DNA of 64,000 bases from Arthrobacter sp. QXT-31 (GTDB taxonomy: Bacteria > Actinomycetota > Actinomycetes > Actinomycetales > Micrococcaceae), in assembly GCF_001969265.1 (NCBI RefSeq), contig NZ_CP019304.1:4774001-4838000 (forward strand), in the 5' to 3' direction. Below the pieces are notes generated by a model, which saw nothing but the letters and a program-made list of their open reading frames with translations, had not been told where the DNA came from and made no database searches. This document shows positions 53,621 through 63,276 of the stretch, piece after piece. Within the stretch, counting starts at the first letter, position 1. Every line of letters starts with the position of its first letter. Made by a program: the position numbers and the translations under genes.

Positions 53621-55570
53621 TCAGGTTCCTTCCGAAACGCGGACCCTGTGATCAAACGAAAAGACCAGGGCATTGCGGTTGACTTCAATGCGCTGCTGCG
53701 GCTCTCCCCGCTTCCCCGTCAGGGGATCGGCGGCAAAGACGTAGACCTCGTCGACGATCTCCGTACCTGCAAGGCTCTGGAGGACAGCATGCACTTCGCC
53801 CGCATGGACGGGCCGGCCGAACGGCCAGCCTTCTCCGTCAGGCCCTCCACGGATCGGGTCGAAATAGCTGTAAAGGGCCCGCAGGGCGTCCACGCGCAGG
53901 CGTTCTGCGGAAACCCGGGGACGGGCGGTCAACTGCGCAACCACGGTCACACCGCGGTAAAACGGCGGTTCGACTAGCAGCCGGGCACCAACGGGACGGC
54001 GCTCATCCAAGTACCCGGCAACTTCGGCCAGCAACCCGGAATCAGGAACGAGGTCACGGAAGGTGAGCCGTCCATCCTTGTCCGGAACGGCCCCCGGCAC
54101 CACGAGGATCCTCACCCCACCTGCCTCGTCAGCGCCGTCGGCTGGTATGCACCGCACCCTGGCAATGTCCGGGGCGGCACGCTTGGCGAGCTGTTCGTAG
54201 TCCTCTGCGGTAATGGCGCGGTCCCGGGTTCGCAGTGCGAGAGGGCCGCGTTCCTTTGCCTGCTCGATCGTTTCCCCCGCGACGCCGCCGTGAGCGCCGC
54301 GGCGGTTTTCCACGCTGTTGACAAAGGGGATGGAGGAACGCAGCACGGAGAGCGCCCGCGCGGCAACGTTCCCCCGTGGACCGCCTCCGGTGCTGTAGCA
54401 CGGAATGCGAATAGGGCTGCCCGCCGGCGGCACGGCGCCATAGCTGCGGAGGGATCCATCAGGCTCCCGGACGGCCGGTGGAAAATGCACTACGCCCGTT
54501 GTCCGGTCGAGCACCATCACGCGGTCACCGGGTTCCGATCCGGCAAAGGAGTCGACTTCAGTCCACGTCTCCCAGCCGGAGCCGGCGGCGACTTCAACTA
54601 CGAAGCCGTCACCGCCAGGCAGCACAGGGTGCCGGCCCAGTTCGAAGGACTGCCCGGGCACGCCTTCAGACATCCCGATCACCTCGTCGTAGATCGCCTC
54701 GGCGTGGACGGCGGGAACGGAACCGCCAATTGTAAACGCGGCGGCGGAATGCACAGTAGGGGAAGCGCTGTAGGACGGATAGCCGGCAAGAGGTTCCACC
54801 ACACGGCACCTCAGCCATCCCGCCCGGGTGCCTCCCTGCACAGAGGCCGCATGTCGGTGTGGCAAATGGACCACCACGTCACCGGGACGGTTCAGCCCGC
54901 CCGTTCCGTCGCTGTCCAGGTCACACGGCACCCATGAGTCGCCGTCCCAGGCCTCCCAGACCAGTGGCGGATTGTTTGGGTTAACACCCACGCCCCTGAC
55001 CTCGCACTCAAACCGCAGCACAACCGCACAGGAGGGTGCAGCGTCGTTCAATCCGAGCAGCAAGGCGTCGCCGGGCACCGGCGGCGAGCCGAAGCACGGG
55101 AAGCTGCTGTCTCCATGCAAGGCCTCAGTCCGGGCCACCGTTACTGCGCCGTCCGTCTGGGTCAGGACGTGTGCCAGCCGGCGCGGCGGTACGGTAAGCT
55201 CGCGGGTCGTGGCAAAAACGACTGCTTCCTCTTCCTCGGTGCGCCGTGTGGAAGCCTCAGTCCCCTTGGGTATGACGACGGCGTCGGGCTGCGGCGCCGA
55301 TAGCCTCATCAGGAGCTCAACTGATGCAGCGGTGGGCGGATGGAGTGTGACGCCGAGCAATTCCAGGAACGCGATGTACAGGCGGTCGGGCACCCGGTTT
55401 AGCCGGTAAAAGAGCTCGTCCACCATGAAGGCGAACGTTTCGATAAGGGTTACGCCGGGGTCCGAGACGTTGTGGTCCGTCCATTCAGGGCAATAGTGCG
55501 CCACCATGCGCTTGGCATCATCCACCAGGTCCTGGAAACGGCGGTCATCAAGATTGGGTGAAGGGAGCAT
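53621..55570 (-). CDS. baseplate J-like assembly protein of the injection system
   Basis: This 649-residue protein is of the putative baseplate assembly type (TIGR02243, gp47/J-like). Its N-terminus, NVSDPGVTLIETFAFMVDELFYRLNRVPDRL, and the FPPAVREPDGS and AITAEDYEQLAKRAAPDIARVRC blocks are typical of this family in extracellular contractile systems. It forms baseplate wedges. Its ATG overlaps the gp25 stop by 1 nt. Confidence 0.9.
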   Translation of the reverse strand: MLPSPNLDDRRFQDLVDDAKRMVAHYCPEWTDHNVSDPGVTLIETFAFMVDELFYRLNRVPDRLYIAFLELLGVTLHPPTAASVELLMRLSAPQPDAVVIPKGTEASTRRTEEEEAVVFATTRELTVPPRRLAHVLTQTDGAVTVARTEALHGDSSFPCFGSPPVPGDALLLGLNDAAPSCAVVLRFECEVRGVGVNPNNPPLVWEAWDGDSWVPCDLDSDGTGGLNRPGDVVVHLPHRHAASVQGGTRAGWLRCRVVEPLAGYPSYSASPTVHSAAAFTIGGSVPAVHAEAIYDEVIGMSEGVPGQSFELGRHPVLPGGDGFVVEVAAGSGWETWTEVDSFAGSEPGDRVMVLDRTTGVVHFPPAVREPDGSLRSYGAVPPAGSPIRIPCYSTGGGPRGNVAARALSVLRSSIPFVNSVENRRGAHGGVAGETIEQAKERGPLALRTRDRAITAEDYEQLAKRAAPDIARVRCIPADGADEAGGVRILVVPGAVPDKDGRLTFRDLVPDSGLLAEVAGYLDERRPVGARLLVEPPFYRGVTVVAQLTARPRVSAERLRVDALRALYSYFDPIRGGPDGEGWPFGRPVHAGEVHAVLQSLAGTEIVDEVYVFAADPLTGKRGEPQQRIEVNRNALVFSFDHRVRVSEGT

Positions 55571-55983
55571 TAGGAAGCGGCCTCCTCGCCGTTGCGCGGA
55601 ATGACATAGAAGGGGAAGACCAGGTTGCGTGGATCATTGGTGCCCCTGATGGTGTACTGCACGTCGATGAGGAGCAGGCCGGCGTCCACGCCCTCGAAGT
55701 TGACGGCTACATTCTCCAGGGTGATCCGCGGCTCCCAGCGGTCCAGGGCCACCCGCACGGCATAGGCGATGTCCCCGGCGGTTGCAGCGTTCGCGGGCGC
55801 GAAGACGTAGTCGTGGACGGAGCAGCCAAACTCCGGCCGCATGGGCCGCTCGCCGGGAGATGTCGCCAGGATGAGGTGGATGCTCTCCTCGATTTCACGC
55901 TGATCACGGACCAGCGCAATGCTGCCGGTGCGGTCCGTACGCAGCGGAAATGCCCATCCGGCACCGATGAACTCCTGCCCCAC
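55570..55983 (-). CDS. gp25/GPW-family baseplate protein
   Basis: This 137-residue protein has the gp25-like lysozyme-fold wedge features: GWAFPLRTDRTGSIALV, EESIHLILATSPGERPMRPEFGC and the C-terminal strand IDVQYTIRGTNDPRNLVFPF. gp25 nucleates sheath assembly on the baseplate. It lies 45 nt after the spike gene and overlaps baseplate J by 1 nt. Confidence 0.92.
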   Translation of the reverse strand: MGQEFIGAGWAFPLRTDRTGSIALVRDQREIEESIHLILATSPGERPMRPEFGCSVHDYVFAPANAATAGDIAYAVRVALDRWEPRITLENVAVNFEGVDAGLLLIDVQYTIRGTNDPRNLVFPFYVIPRNGEEAAS

Positions 55984-56028
55984 CTTGTTGCCCTCCTGCC
56001 GTTTTCCTGGCGCAGCTGGCGGCCAGAC

Positions 56029-57849
56029 TCAGTTGATGCGGACCAAGCCGCCCTTGACGGTGGTGGTTGCGCCTCCGGAAAGTTCCGCCGTCGCATCCCC
56101 CGCCACCTTTACGCCCGGGGCTTTCAGCTCGGCCGTTGCGGTGCCCGAGATCTTCACCGCCGCGCCCTTCAGCTCAAGATCTGATAGGGCTTCCACGATG
56201 ACCTTCTTGCCCTTAATCGTCACCTGGCCCGTCGTCGTCGTTACGGCAACGTCCTTCCTGGCTGTGACGTTGACCGGTCCTTCAGAGACGATCTCGATGG
56301 CCGCATCCGGTTTCTGGACGAGTGCAATCTTCTGTTTGCCGCCGCTGGTGCTCACCAGAACCTGTTCGCCGTCCGGAGATTCGAGGAACTCCACTAGCAT
56401 CCCGGTGCGCGAGACGAAGGCCCGGCGGGTAACAGAGCCGTCGGTTGAGCCCACGTGGTCTGCCCACGGTTTGTCCGGCTGATCCTTGCCGTTGTACAGG
56501 CCGCCGAGCACGAACGGCTGTTGAAAACTGCCGTGGCCAAAGGCCACCAGGACCTCATCCCCCACTTCAGGGAGGACGACGGCGCCCCGCGAGGTCCCGG
56601 CCCCGGCCTGGATGGTGCGGGCCCACCAGCTCTCATAGTTGTCAGACAGGACGGGGAATTTCACCTTGACCCTGCCTTGGTTTTCCGGGTCCTTGGCCGC
56701 TGTGACGACCGCATTGACCACAGTCGGCACGGCGTCGCGGCCGTTGCCGCCAGCGGCTACCCCGTAGAGGGAACGCTCTGATTCGTGGCTGACGGTGAAG
56801 GTTGTGAGGTAGCCGGTATCAGGGCTGAATTCGTGGCGGGATGAGCTGAGTGTGTACTGGCCGTCGAAGGGCTTACCGGCGCCCTTGAGCACAACGGCAG
56901 TGCCGGCCCGTAGCTTGGGGTTGCCCCTGGCCAGGCCCTCGACTTCCGCGAAGGCTCCGCCGAGCCGGGAAGCGATGGAGGCTGCGGCAGCGTCGCATTG
57001 TGCGGCCTGGTCAAAAGCGGTCGGAGGCGCAACGTACCTGGGGCTTCCGAATTTCTTGGCGAGGGCGGCCGGGTCCACTTCAGGGAGCCTGGCACTGCGG
57101 GTCTGCGCCTGCGCGACGGCCACAATGGCCTTCTTTGCGGCGACATCCCAGCCCCGGACCTCCACGTCGGGGACCTGGTCGGCGGAGGTGACAGTGCCGC
57201 GCAGCGCTACAAGGTTCACCCCGCGCTCCAGGACCAAGGGGTCCTCCTTGGCCCCGCCGGTTCCTGCCGGGGCAGTGGCTGAGTCTGTCGACGGCGTGAA
57301 GTGCAGCTCACCGCCGGACACGGAAAGGACCACGCCGGATTCGACGGCGAGCCGGTGCAGGAAGTCCCAATCGCTGATGCCGTCCTGCGCCACATGCTGC
57401 AGGACAGGCCCCTTCGCAGCGATGGTTCCCGCCTTGATTCCGGCACGCTGGGCCACCTTCCGGACAATGTCCGCCGCCGTACTCTGCAAGTACGCCTCAA
57501 CGCGCCGTCCGCGGAACAGTCTGTGCGAGTGGTCCAGGCCACGGACGATTGTGTATAGGCCCTCGTGGTCCATTTCTGTTTCCAGCGCGGTCACCTCGCC
57601 GGAAAGCAGCGGGACCGGACCGCCGGGCCCGCTCTGCTGCACGGACAGTTTCACGGGTGCACCGATAGCGAAGCCGGCCTTTTCCAGGACGAGGGAGAAT
57701 TCATCGGTGAACCGGAGCAGGAACAGGTCCGGGACGTTGCTGCTGTCGTCGACATAGCCGGCAACGAGCCGTGCGGCCACATCGGGCGGGAGCGGCCGGC
57801 CGGCCACCTCCACCAGCAGCATGTTGCTGAACTCCTCGTTATGCGCCAC
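56029..57849 (-). CDS. VgrG-like spike/hub protein
   Basis: This protein of about 606 residues combines a gp27-like hub (LFLLRFTDEFSLVLEKAGF, YTIVRGLDHSHRLFRGRRVEAYLQ) with a gp5-type OB fold (GRVKVKFPVLSD, ESWWARTIQAGAG, VGDEVLVAFGHGSFQQPFVLGGLYNG). A C-terminal beta-helix with repeated short Val/Ala/Lys strands (VNVTARKDVAVTTTTGQVTI) completes it. It forms the puncturing spike. GTG 57849 follows GGAGG by 6 nt; it overlaps the LysM gene by 11 nt. The longer open frame upstream is the LysM gene read in another frame. Confidence 0.9.
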   Translation of the reverse strand: MAHNEEFSNMLLVEVAGRPLPPDVAARLVAGYVDDSSNVPDLFLLRFTDEFSLVLEKAGFAIGAPVKLSVQQSGPGGPVPLLSGEVTALETEMDHEGLYTIVRGLDHSHRLFRGRRVEAYLQSTAADIVRKVAQRAGIKAGTIAAKGPVLQHVAQDGISDWDFLHRLAVESGVVLSVSGGELHFTPSTDSATAPAGTGGAKEDPLVLERGVNLVALRGTVTSADQVPDVEVRGWDVAAKKAIVAVAQAQTRSARLPEVDPAALAKKFGSPRYVAPPTAFDQAAQCDAAAASIASRLGGAFAEVEGLARGNPKLRAGTAVVLKGAGKPFDGQYTLSSSRHEFSPDTGYLTTFTVSHESERSLYGVAAGGNGRDAVPTVVNAVVTAAKDPENQGRVKVKFPVLSDNYESWWARTIQAGAGTSRGAVVLPEVGDEVLVAFGHGSFQQPFVLGGLYNGKDQPDKPWADHVGSTDGSVTRRAFVSRTGMLVEFLESPDGEQVLVSTSGGKQKIALVQKPDAAIEIVSEGPVNVTARKDVAVTTTTGQVTIKGKKVIVEALSDLELKGAAVKISGTATAELKAPGVKVAGDATAELSGGATTTVKGGLVRIN

Positions 57850-58681
57850 GGACCACCTCCGGCATCCGGCTGCCGTTCGCCGGTGTCCCGGACGCGAGCT
57901 CGTCGACGGCGGGCAGCAACAGGGAACTGCCGGGACGGAGCCGCATGGGGTCATCGATCCCGTTCGCAGCTGCCACCGCCCGCCACAGGGATGGATCGCC
58001 GTATTCGCGGTAAGCAATTCCTGCCAGGGTGTCCCCTTCCACCAGCGTGTGGACCCGCCGCGGCACGAGTCCGCCGGAACTGGGGTTCTGCTTGGGCGGG
58101 TCTCCCGATATTTCCTCCAGCGTGACGGTGCAGATGGCCCGGACCGGCAGTCCAGCGGCCGTGAAGAGCGTGTACTTGGCCTGCACGCTGGATACGTACG
58201 CATGGAATTCCGTGAGCTTGCCCCATCGGAACATTACCCATGGCGGGGAAGCTTTTTTCTGCTTCAGTGAAGCTTCGGTGGGTGTGCAGCACGCAAACAG
58301 CGCCTTGACCCGCTGGACCACGGCGTCATCCTGCTTCCCGGAGGCGTCAAAGAACATCTCCAAGGACAGTTTGGAGGGCATGGGTCCCGTGTACTGCGGC
58401 GGACCCGCCTTGCCGTTGCCCTTGGCCTTTTCCCGGGCCCAGGAAGCTGACTTGCCCATGGTGAGTTCCTTAGGGTTGAACTGGAAATCAATCTGTCCGA
58501 GCCGCGGGCCCGGTTTGTCCAGTGATCCGTCTAGGGACGGTTCAAAGAGCTCCAGGTATGCGTGCGAAAGCTCGAGCGCCTTTTCCCCGCCGCGTCCGCC
58601 TGAGCCCCCGGCAGCGGTGGCAGCCGGATTGGTGGACCCAACCGCGCCCTTGGCCGGTGCCGGGGCTGCAACTGTGGCCAC
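57839..58681 (-). CDS. LysM-domain tube/hub adaptor protein
   Basis: This 280-residue protein has an Ala/Gly-rich start, a central domain with IDFQFNPKELTMGKSASW and LSLEMFFDASG, and a C-terminal LysM-like repeat (VEGDTLAGIAYREYGDPSLWRAVAAANGIDDP). This is the gp53/Afp7-like adaptor between inner tube and spike in contractile systems. Despite the LysM it is a structural part and not a cell-wall enzyme. It starts 15 nt after the second tube gene. Confidence 0.9.
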   Translation of the reverse strand: MATVAAPAPAKGAVGSTNPAATAAGGSGGRGGEKALELSHAYLELFEPSLDGSLDKPGPRLGQIDFQFNPKELTMGKSASWAREKAKGNGKAGPPQYTGPMPSKLSLEMFFDASGKQDDAVVQRVKALFACCTPTEASLKQKKASPPWVMFRWGKLTEFHAYVSSVQAKYTLFTAAGLPVRAICTVTLEEISGDPPKQNPSSGGLVPRRVHTLVEGDTLAGIAYREYGDPSLWRAVAAANGIDDPMRLRPGSSLLLPAVDELASGTPANGSRMPEVVRGA

Positions 58682-58696
58682 GTCTTCCTCCTCTCG

Positions 58697-59131
58697 TTAG
58701 CCGAGTTTGGCGACAAAGCCGTGGTGGGCGATTTCCAGGGTTTCCATGATCACTTTCGGCTGGTCGGGGTTGAAGGAGGGCCCTTTCCAACGGACGGGAA
58801 CGACGTCGTAAAGTTCCCATCCGGCAATCTTGGTGCCGTTGGCGGTCATTGCTTCGATGGTGCCGGTGCAGCGGGTGTAGCCGGAGGCCATGCCTGCGAA
58901 CCACTTGGCAATCTTCTCCGTGTCCTTCCCCAGAGGCCGGGTCAGGGTGATGTTCGGGTACTTGAGGCGGGTGGGCAGCTGCCAGATGAAGGCGTTGTTG
59001 CCGCCCTCTTCCCGCGTTTCAAGGACCACTTCGCAGCCGAGGCCCTCGCACGTGGAAAAGGTGCCCAAGTCCGCGTTGTCCAGCGCTACCGTGTAGCGGA
59101 CACTGACGGCGGTGGCGACGTCCTCCAGCAT
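58697..59131 (-). CDS. inner tube protein 2 (gp19-like)
   Basis: This 144-residue tube protein has FSTCEGLGCEVVLETREEGG, LKYPNITLTRPL and the C-terminal VVPVRWKGPSFNPDQPKVIMETLEIAHHGF. It belongs to the T4 gp19-like family, the second tube paralogue found next to the spike in these loci, probably the tube cap or initiator ring. It comes 7 nt after the proline-rich gene. Confidence 0.92.
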   Translation of the reverse strand: MLEDVATAVSVRYTVALDNADLGTFSTCEGLGCEVVLETREEGGNNAFIWQLPTRLKYPNITLTRPLGKDTEKIAKWFAGMASGYTRCTGTIEAMTANGTKIAGWELYDVVPVRWKGPSFNPDQPKVIMETLEIAHHGFVAKLG

Positions 59132-59138
59132 GGCTTCC

Positions 59139-62100
59139 TCAATTCGAATCGGTACGCAGTCCGCGGCGCTCGCGGTCCAGCAGCATTTCGGCTTTGATAC
59201 GACGGATGAGGGGCCCGGCCAGCCGTTTGGCCAGTTCCTCCAGCTGATCCGGGGTGACGGCTAGCGCCGACCCTGGCTTACCCGCCGTCGAGTGTTCCGT
59301 TGCCGGAGAGGCTGTGCCCACCTGGGGCGCCTGGCTGGCCTCTTCGGGTAACGAGGCAGCGGAGATCCCGGGCTCCGTGCTGCCCTGCCCGGTTGCTGCC
59401 CGGGCTGCATGGTCAGGGCCTTCCGGCAGGCTGAGCCGCTGGATGGTGCCGCTCGAGTCCTCTGCAGGACCGGTCGCTTCACCAGCCCGCGGTTCCGCTG
59501 CAGGTGCGGCCAGCGTCAGGGCAACTGGGTTCGGGGCGATTGGGTTCGGGGCGGGAGCATAAACGACGCCGTCGCCGTTGGTTTCGCGGGAATTAGAACG
59601 CGAGGGTGAATGGCCTGCGCCGGCCGGAACGGCTCCGCCGAAGTCCACCGTGCGTTGCAGGGACTGCACGGCCAGAGGCCGGATGCTCTGAAAAACACTT
59701 CCGACTGCGGCACTTGGCTTGGGCTCATCGGTCACCTCACCCAACGGCATCAATTCGTTGTAGCCGGGGGCGGCAGGACCACTTTCCCCTTGCTGGTAGC
59801 CGCTGTCTGAGTCGGCGCGGTAGGCAGCGGGCATCCGTTCGGGCCCGCTCATGCCCTTCGCCATGACACCGGCAGCACTTGAGCCGGGTGCCACGTCCCC
59901 GCCTTGGCCCGCAAAAGCACCCTGAATTGTGTGCGCGGAAGGGGTCAGCGGAACAGTCGATGCCGCAGGCTGCCGGACAGTCGGAGGGTTTGCCGCCATG
60001 CGCTGCCAGACCTCGGCCGTTGAACCACTGAGCGCTGGGCGGGAGGCACGTGGGATTGGCGCAGCACTTGGGATTGGCATAGCGCGTGGGATTGGCAGAG
60101 AAGGGGCAGGGCCAGAGGCCTGCGCTACGCGCTGCACCGTCCCGGCCGACGCCACCGCAGGCGCCGCCGATACCCAGGAGGCAGGAGATTGTGAAGCTCC
60201 GGCCGGCGCTCGCTGGCTGCCGTAAACGGCCACCGGCCCCGGCAGGTATGTCCTTGCCCCCCAATCGGGTGAATTCACCTGCCCGTACTCCGCCCGTTGA
60301 ACAGGGTCCCCCTTTTGAACTGAGATCCCGTTTTGAACAGGGATCCCGTTGCCGGAGGGAATGCTGCCGTACTGAGGCTGCTCAGGTGGCCCGGTTTCAC
60401 TGAGGAGATGACCGCTGCCGCCGAGGAGCTGACCGCTGACCACGGACGAAGCGGTTTCACCCGTTGAGATGAGGCTCGGCGCTGGCTCCGGGGCGTCGGG
60501 CACGTCGCCGAGATGGTCATCGGGCTGGAGCATCGAGGCAGCAACTTCCCTTGCCTCAGGTCCGCTCGTCTCCGGGCCGCCGTTCAGGCTGAGGTGCTGT
60601 GCCGGTTCGGCGGGAGTCAGCCGGGCGATGACAGGAAGGTCAGCAGTACGTTCTCCGGGAGACCGCTGGACGGGATGCCCCTGCAGGCCCGTTCCTTCTG
60701 CCGACGCAGTTGACGGCGCGGGCGTGGCTTCCGAAATCAGCGGCGCTGACGGCTCTTCTGCGGTCACCGGCTGCGAAGGTTGCAGGAGCCCGGTGGCCCC
60801 AGTCCCAGTGCCCTCGCCAGACCGGGAGACTCCGTCGCCAATCTGGTCCATGGCCTGAGCCGGGGCCGCGGCAGCTGCATCCGCCGGCGTGGCGGCAACG
60901 GCAACGTCGCCTGACTCCGCACCGTCATCCACGCTCCCGACGCCAGACGCCGATGACCGGCTGTCAGGGGCATTCCATGATTCAGAAACACTGACGCCAG
61001 GCGCGGCGGTTGCCCCCACCGCTGAAGCGGCGCCCGGCCTTGAGCGGGACTCCCCCGGATCCATCCGCTGTACGGGCGCCGCCTCAGGCGACACGTGCGT
61101 CCGCTGCACCGGCGAGACGTCGTCGTGCCCGTGCCGGGTGGGGGTGGTGGACAGGTCACGGGATTCGCACTGCGAGAACGACAGGGGGCGCCCGAGCCCT
61201 AACCGGCTGGGATACGGGGATATTGACACGGGCGGCAGGGCCGCCGGAGCCTGGACCCTGTCAGTGGTCCTGTCTTCAGCTGCGCGTTGAACGGCAGCAG
61301 GACCCGGCAGCGACACGTACGTGGCACTTCCGTCCGAGGCGCCGTCGGTCAAGTTCAGCCGGGATGCAAGCGCGATGTCCCAGCCGGTAGTGGCAGCTGA
61401 TGGCGTGTCTGGTTCAGTGATTCGTTGTTCGGCGCTAAGTTCCGAACCGGGTTTGATCGCCTCCGGCGCCGCGAGGGGAAACGCGGGGGCTATGGAACCG
61501 GCCACTCGAGTTTGCGCGGCCCGGAGAGGCTGAGCCTGGCTAGGGGCTGCGGTTCTCTGTACGGCTGCCGCCGGTTGAACGGGGGCCGGCAGTTCCCCAG
61601 CCAGCTTTCCGCCGTCGTCAACCGCCGTTTCCGGTGCTGGACTGGCACCGGCCTCCGGCATCGTCGTGGGACGCTCTTCTGCGTCCCACACCCCCAACTC
61701 GCCCACGTCAGCTTCTTCCGGTGCCGGGGTCGGCGGCGAAGCCGGCGCGGCCCCCGGTGGGGCGTCCGCCGTGACTGTGCTGCGCTGCACCGCCGTCGGA
61801 CGTTCCGTCTCGGCCGCAAATCCGCCCGTCCGGTGTGAGCGGGAGGGGGGAACGCGCAGCGTCATCTCGGGCGGCTCCGAACTGTGCGCTTCCCCGGTAA
61901 CCGTGCCGCCGCCGTCGACGTCTATCACCCCCGGCGGCGCGTCATCGGACACAAAATGGCTCATGGCTGAGGTGAAGGACGGGTTGGTCCATGCGGCAAG
62001 GGAGGCGGCAAAGCGGCCCGGGCCGTGCGTCAGTTCCATAGGGCCGATGGTGCGCTGGAGCGGTGGCAGGAAGGCCCAGCCGGCGGGCGGTACCGGCAGC

Positions 62101-62186
62101 GGCTGCGCTACCGGTGGTGCCACCGCGTCGGGCGCAGATGTGGGGGCCCCGGGTTTGGGGCGCTCGCGTTGCCAGGGCCACCGCAC
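59139..62186 (-). CDS. large proline-rich, disordered injection-system protein with repeated QR motifs
   Basis: This 1015-residue protein is rich in Pro, Ala, Ser, Gly and Thr and mostly disordered. An ordered N-terminus of about 75 residues (RWPWQRERPKPG, GWAFLPPLQRTIGPMELTHG) and a basic C-terminal helix (DQLEELAKRLAGPLIRRIKAEM) are the only structured parts I see. A short motif of hydrophobic residue-Gln-Arg (VQR, LQR, IQR) recurs about eleven times along the chain. The function is unknown. It sits among tube genes, so a tape-measure, cargo-loading or lid role is possible. The start is GTG 62186 after AGGAG, 3 nt beyond the previous stop. Confidence 0.85.
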   Translation of the reverse strand: MRWPWQRERPKPGAPTSAPDAVAPPVAQPLPVPPAGWAFLPPLQRTIGPMELTHGPGRFAASLAAWTNPSFTSAMSHFVSDDAPPGVIDVDGGGTVTGEAHSSEPPEMTLRVPPSRSHRTGGFAAETERPTAVQRSTVTADAPPGAAPASPPTPAPEEADVGELGVWDAEERPTTMPEAGASPAPETAVDDGGKLAGELPAPVQPAAAVQRTAAPSQAQPLRAAQTRVAGSIAPAFPLAAPEAIKPGSELSAEQRITEPDTPSAATTGWDIALASRLNLTDGASDGSATYVSLPGPAAVQRAAEDRTTDRVQAPAALPPVSISPYPSRLGLGRPLSFSQCESRDLSTTPTRHGHDDVSPVQRTHVSPEAAPVQRMDPGESRSRPGAASAVGATAAPGVSVSESWNAPDSRSSASGVGSVDDGAESGDVAVAATPADAAAAAPAQAMDQIGDGVSRSGEGTGTGATGLLQPSQPVTAEEPSAPLISEATPAPSTASAEGTGLQGHPVQRSPGERTADLPVIARLTPAEPAQHLSLNGGPETSGPEAREVAASMLQPDDHLGDVPDAPEPAPSLISTGETASSVVSGQLLGGSGHLLSETGPPEQPQYGSIPSGNGIPVQNGISVQKGDPVQRAEYGQVNSPDWGARTYLPGPVAVYGSQRAPAGASQSPASWVSAAPAVASAGTVQRVAQASGPAPSLPIPRAMPIPSAAPIPRASRPALSGSTAEVWQRMAANPPTVRQPAASTVPLTPSAHTIQGAFAGQGGDVAPGSSAAGVMAKGMSGPERMPAAYRADSDSGYQQGESGPAAPGYNELMPLGEVTDEPKPSAAVGSVFQSIRPLAVQSLQRTVDFGGAVPAGAGHSPSRSNSRETNGDGVVYAPAPNPIAPNPVALTLAAPAAEPRAGEATGPAEDSSGTIQRLSLPEGPDHAARAATGQGSTEPGISAASLPEEASQAPQVGTASPATEHSTAGKPGSALAVTPDQLEELAKRLAGPLIRRIKAEMLLDRERRGLRTDSN

Positions 62187-62189
62187 GGT

Positions 62190-62348
62190 TCAGCGCTCCT
62201 GTGAAAGCCGCGTGTTGATCCCCGCGATCTCCCGGACATAGCGGAGCCGCTGGCCGTGTTCGAGGTCGAGGATGTCGTCGAGGGGCCAGTGGAAGTGATA
62301 TGCCACGTACGCGACCTCCTCGTAGATCCTGTCGGCCGCGTACGTCAT
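62190..62348 (-). CDS. small injection-system protein, 52 residues (DUF6760-like)
   Basis: This short protein reads YEEVAYVAYHFHWPLDDILDL near its start and ends in REIAGINTRLSQER. I recall such short WPLD-type proteins between the tube and baseplate genes of contractile systems, similar to the GpE-type partner of tail assembly chaperones. ATG 62348 overlaps the preceding stop by 4 nt (ATGA). The longer open frame to 62399 overlaps the upstream gene and is not needed. Confidence 0.8.
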   Translation of the reverse strand: MTYAADRIYEEVAYVAYHFHWPLDDILDLEHGQRLRYVREIAGINTRLSQER

Positions 62349-62812
62349 GATTCCCCCAGGCGACCACCGGCAAGATCCGCTGTGAAGCGGTGTGAGCACT
62401 CCGGGCAGGTAACGGCGATGCGGGTGTGGCCTTCGGCGTTGATCCTCCGGTAGAAATCCTGGAGGAAGGCGACGTCGGAGGCGAACATGTTTTCGACGAC
62501 GGCGGAGGTCACGGCTGCCAGCGTGCCGAGTGAGGTGATGACCCTGCCCAGGAGCACTACCGTTGTGTAGGCCGCATTTTCTTGGACGCGGGCGTCGTAG
62601 AGCGGCAGCAGTTCGTCCCTGGCAGTGGCCAGTCGCATCACACCCGTCTTGTGGACGGTGCCGTCCTGGTCAACGTAGCCTCTGGGAAGCTCAAAGCTAA
62701 ATTCGGTGCGAAGCGGCTGTCTTTCTGCCGCGCCGGTGGCCGCCCTTGGCGCGCCGGGACTGTCAGCCTCCAGGTCCGGCAGCACAGCGGCTCCGTGTGT
62801 GCGTTGCATCAT
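62345..62812 (-). CDS. tail assembly chaperone-like protein
   Basis: This 155-residue protein has a mixed core (TEFSFELPRGYVDQDGTVHK, MRLATARDELLPLYD) followed by a helical part with ENAAYTTVVLLGRVITSLG and a C-terminal CPECSHRF that resembles half of a zinc ribbon. The order sheath - tube - this gene - small gene is that of tail assembly chaperones in phage and extracellular injection loci. The exact role is inferred from position. It overlaps both neighbours by 4 nt. Confidence 0.78.
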   Translation of the reverse strand: MMQRTHGAAVLPDLEADSPGAPRAATGAAERQPLRTEFSFELPRGYVDQDGTVHKTGVMRLATARDELLPLYDARVQENAAYTTVVLLGRVITSLGTLAAVTSAVVENMFASDVAFLQDFYRRINAEGHTRIAVTCPECSHRFTADLAGGRLGES

Positions 62813-63252
62813 GAGATGGTGGATTCGTCGTAGCAGATGACGAACTTCTCGGTGGCCTGCTCGGTGGCCCCCGCCTTGAGCGAATTCAACTCAACGCTTT
62901 TCACCCAGCAGTTGACGAAGTTGTACGTCTTCAGGGTTTCGCCTTTGTAATCGAGCAGGGCGACGGCGGCTGTCTTGCGGGCGCCGGCGACGTCGCCTTC
63001 CATGACTGTCTTGAGCCAGTCGGTGATGGTCTTGCTTTGCGTCAGACCACGCGTGACGGTCAACTCCCCTGCCTTGGGCCGGCCGATCAGCTGGCGGACA
63101 ACATACTTGCCGTCCTTCGTCTGCTGCTTCAGCTCGATCTTGTCGACCTCGGTCTTGAGGCCGCTCACCTCGATCACCCTTGGCACTTCGATTCCGTCAA
63201 TGGTGACCGTGAATCCATTTGCTGCTGAGTTGTCAAAATCGCCGAGGGCCAT
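62809..63252 (-). CDS. inner tube protein 1 (gp19-like)
   Basis: This 147-residue protein is the main tube subunit: FTVTIDGIEVPRVIEVSGLKTE, VRQLIGRPKAGELTVTRGLTQS and the C-terminal NFVNCWVKSVELNSLKAGATE are typical of gp19-like tubes. Rings of it form the channel inside the sheath. AAAAGGAGC precedes ATG 63252. It lies 24 nt after the sheath gene. Confidence 0.93.
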   Translation of the reverse strand: MALGDFDNSAANGFTVTIDGIEVPRVIEVSGLKTEVDKIELKQQTKDGKYVVRQLIGRPKAGELTVTRGLTQSKTITDWLKTVMEGDVAGARKTAAVALLDYKGETLKTYNFVNCWVKSVELNSLKAGATEQATEKFVICYDESTIS

Positions 63253-63276
63253 GGTCTTGCTCCTTTTGAACTGGAA

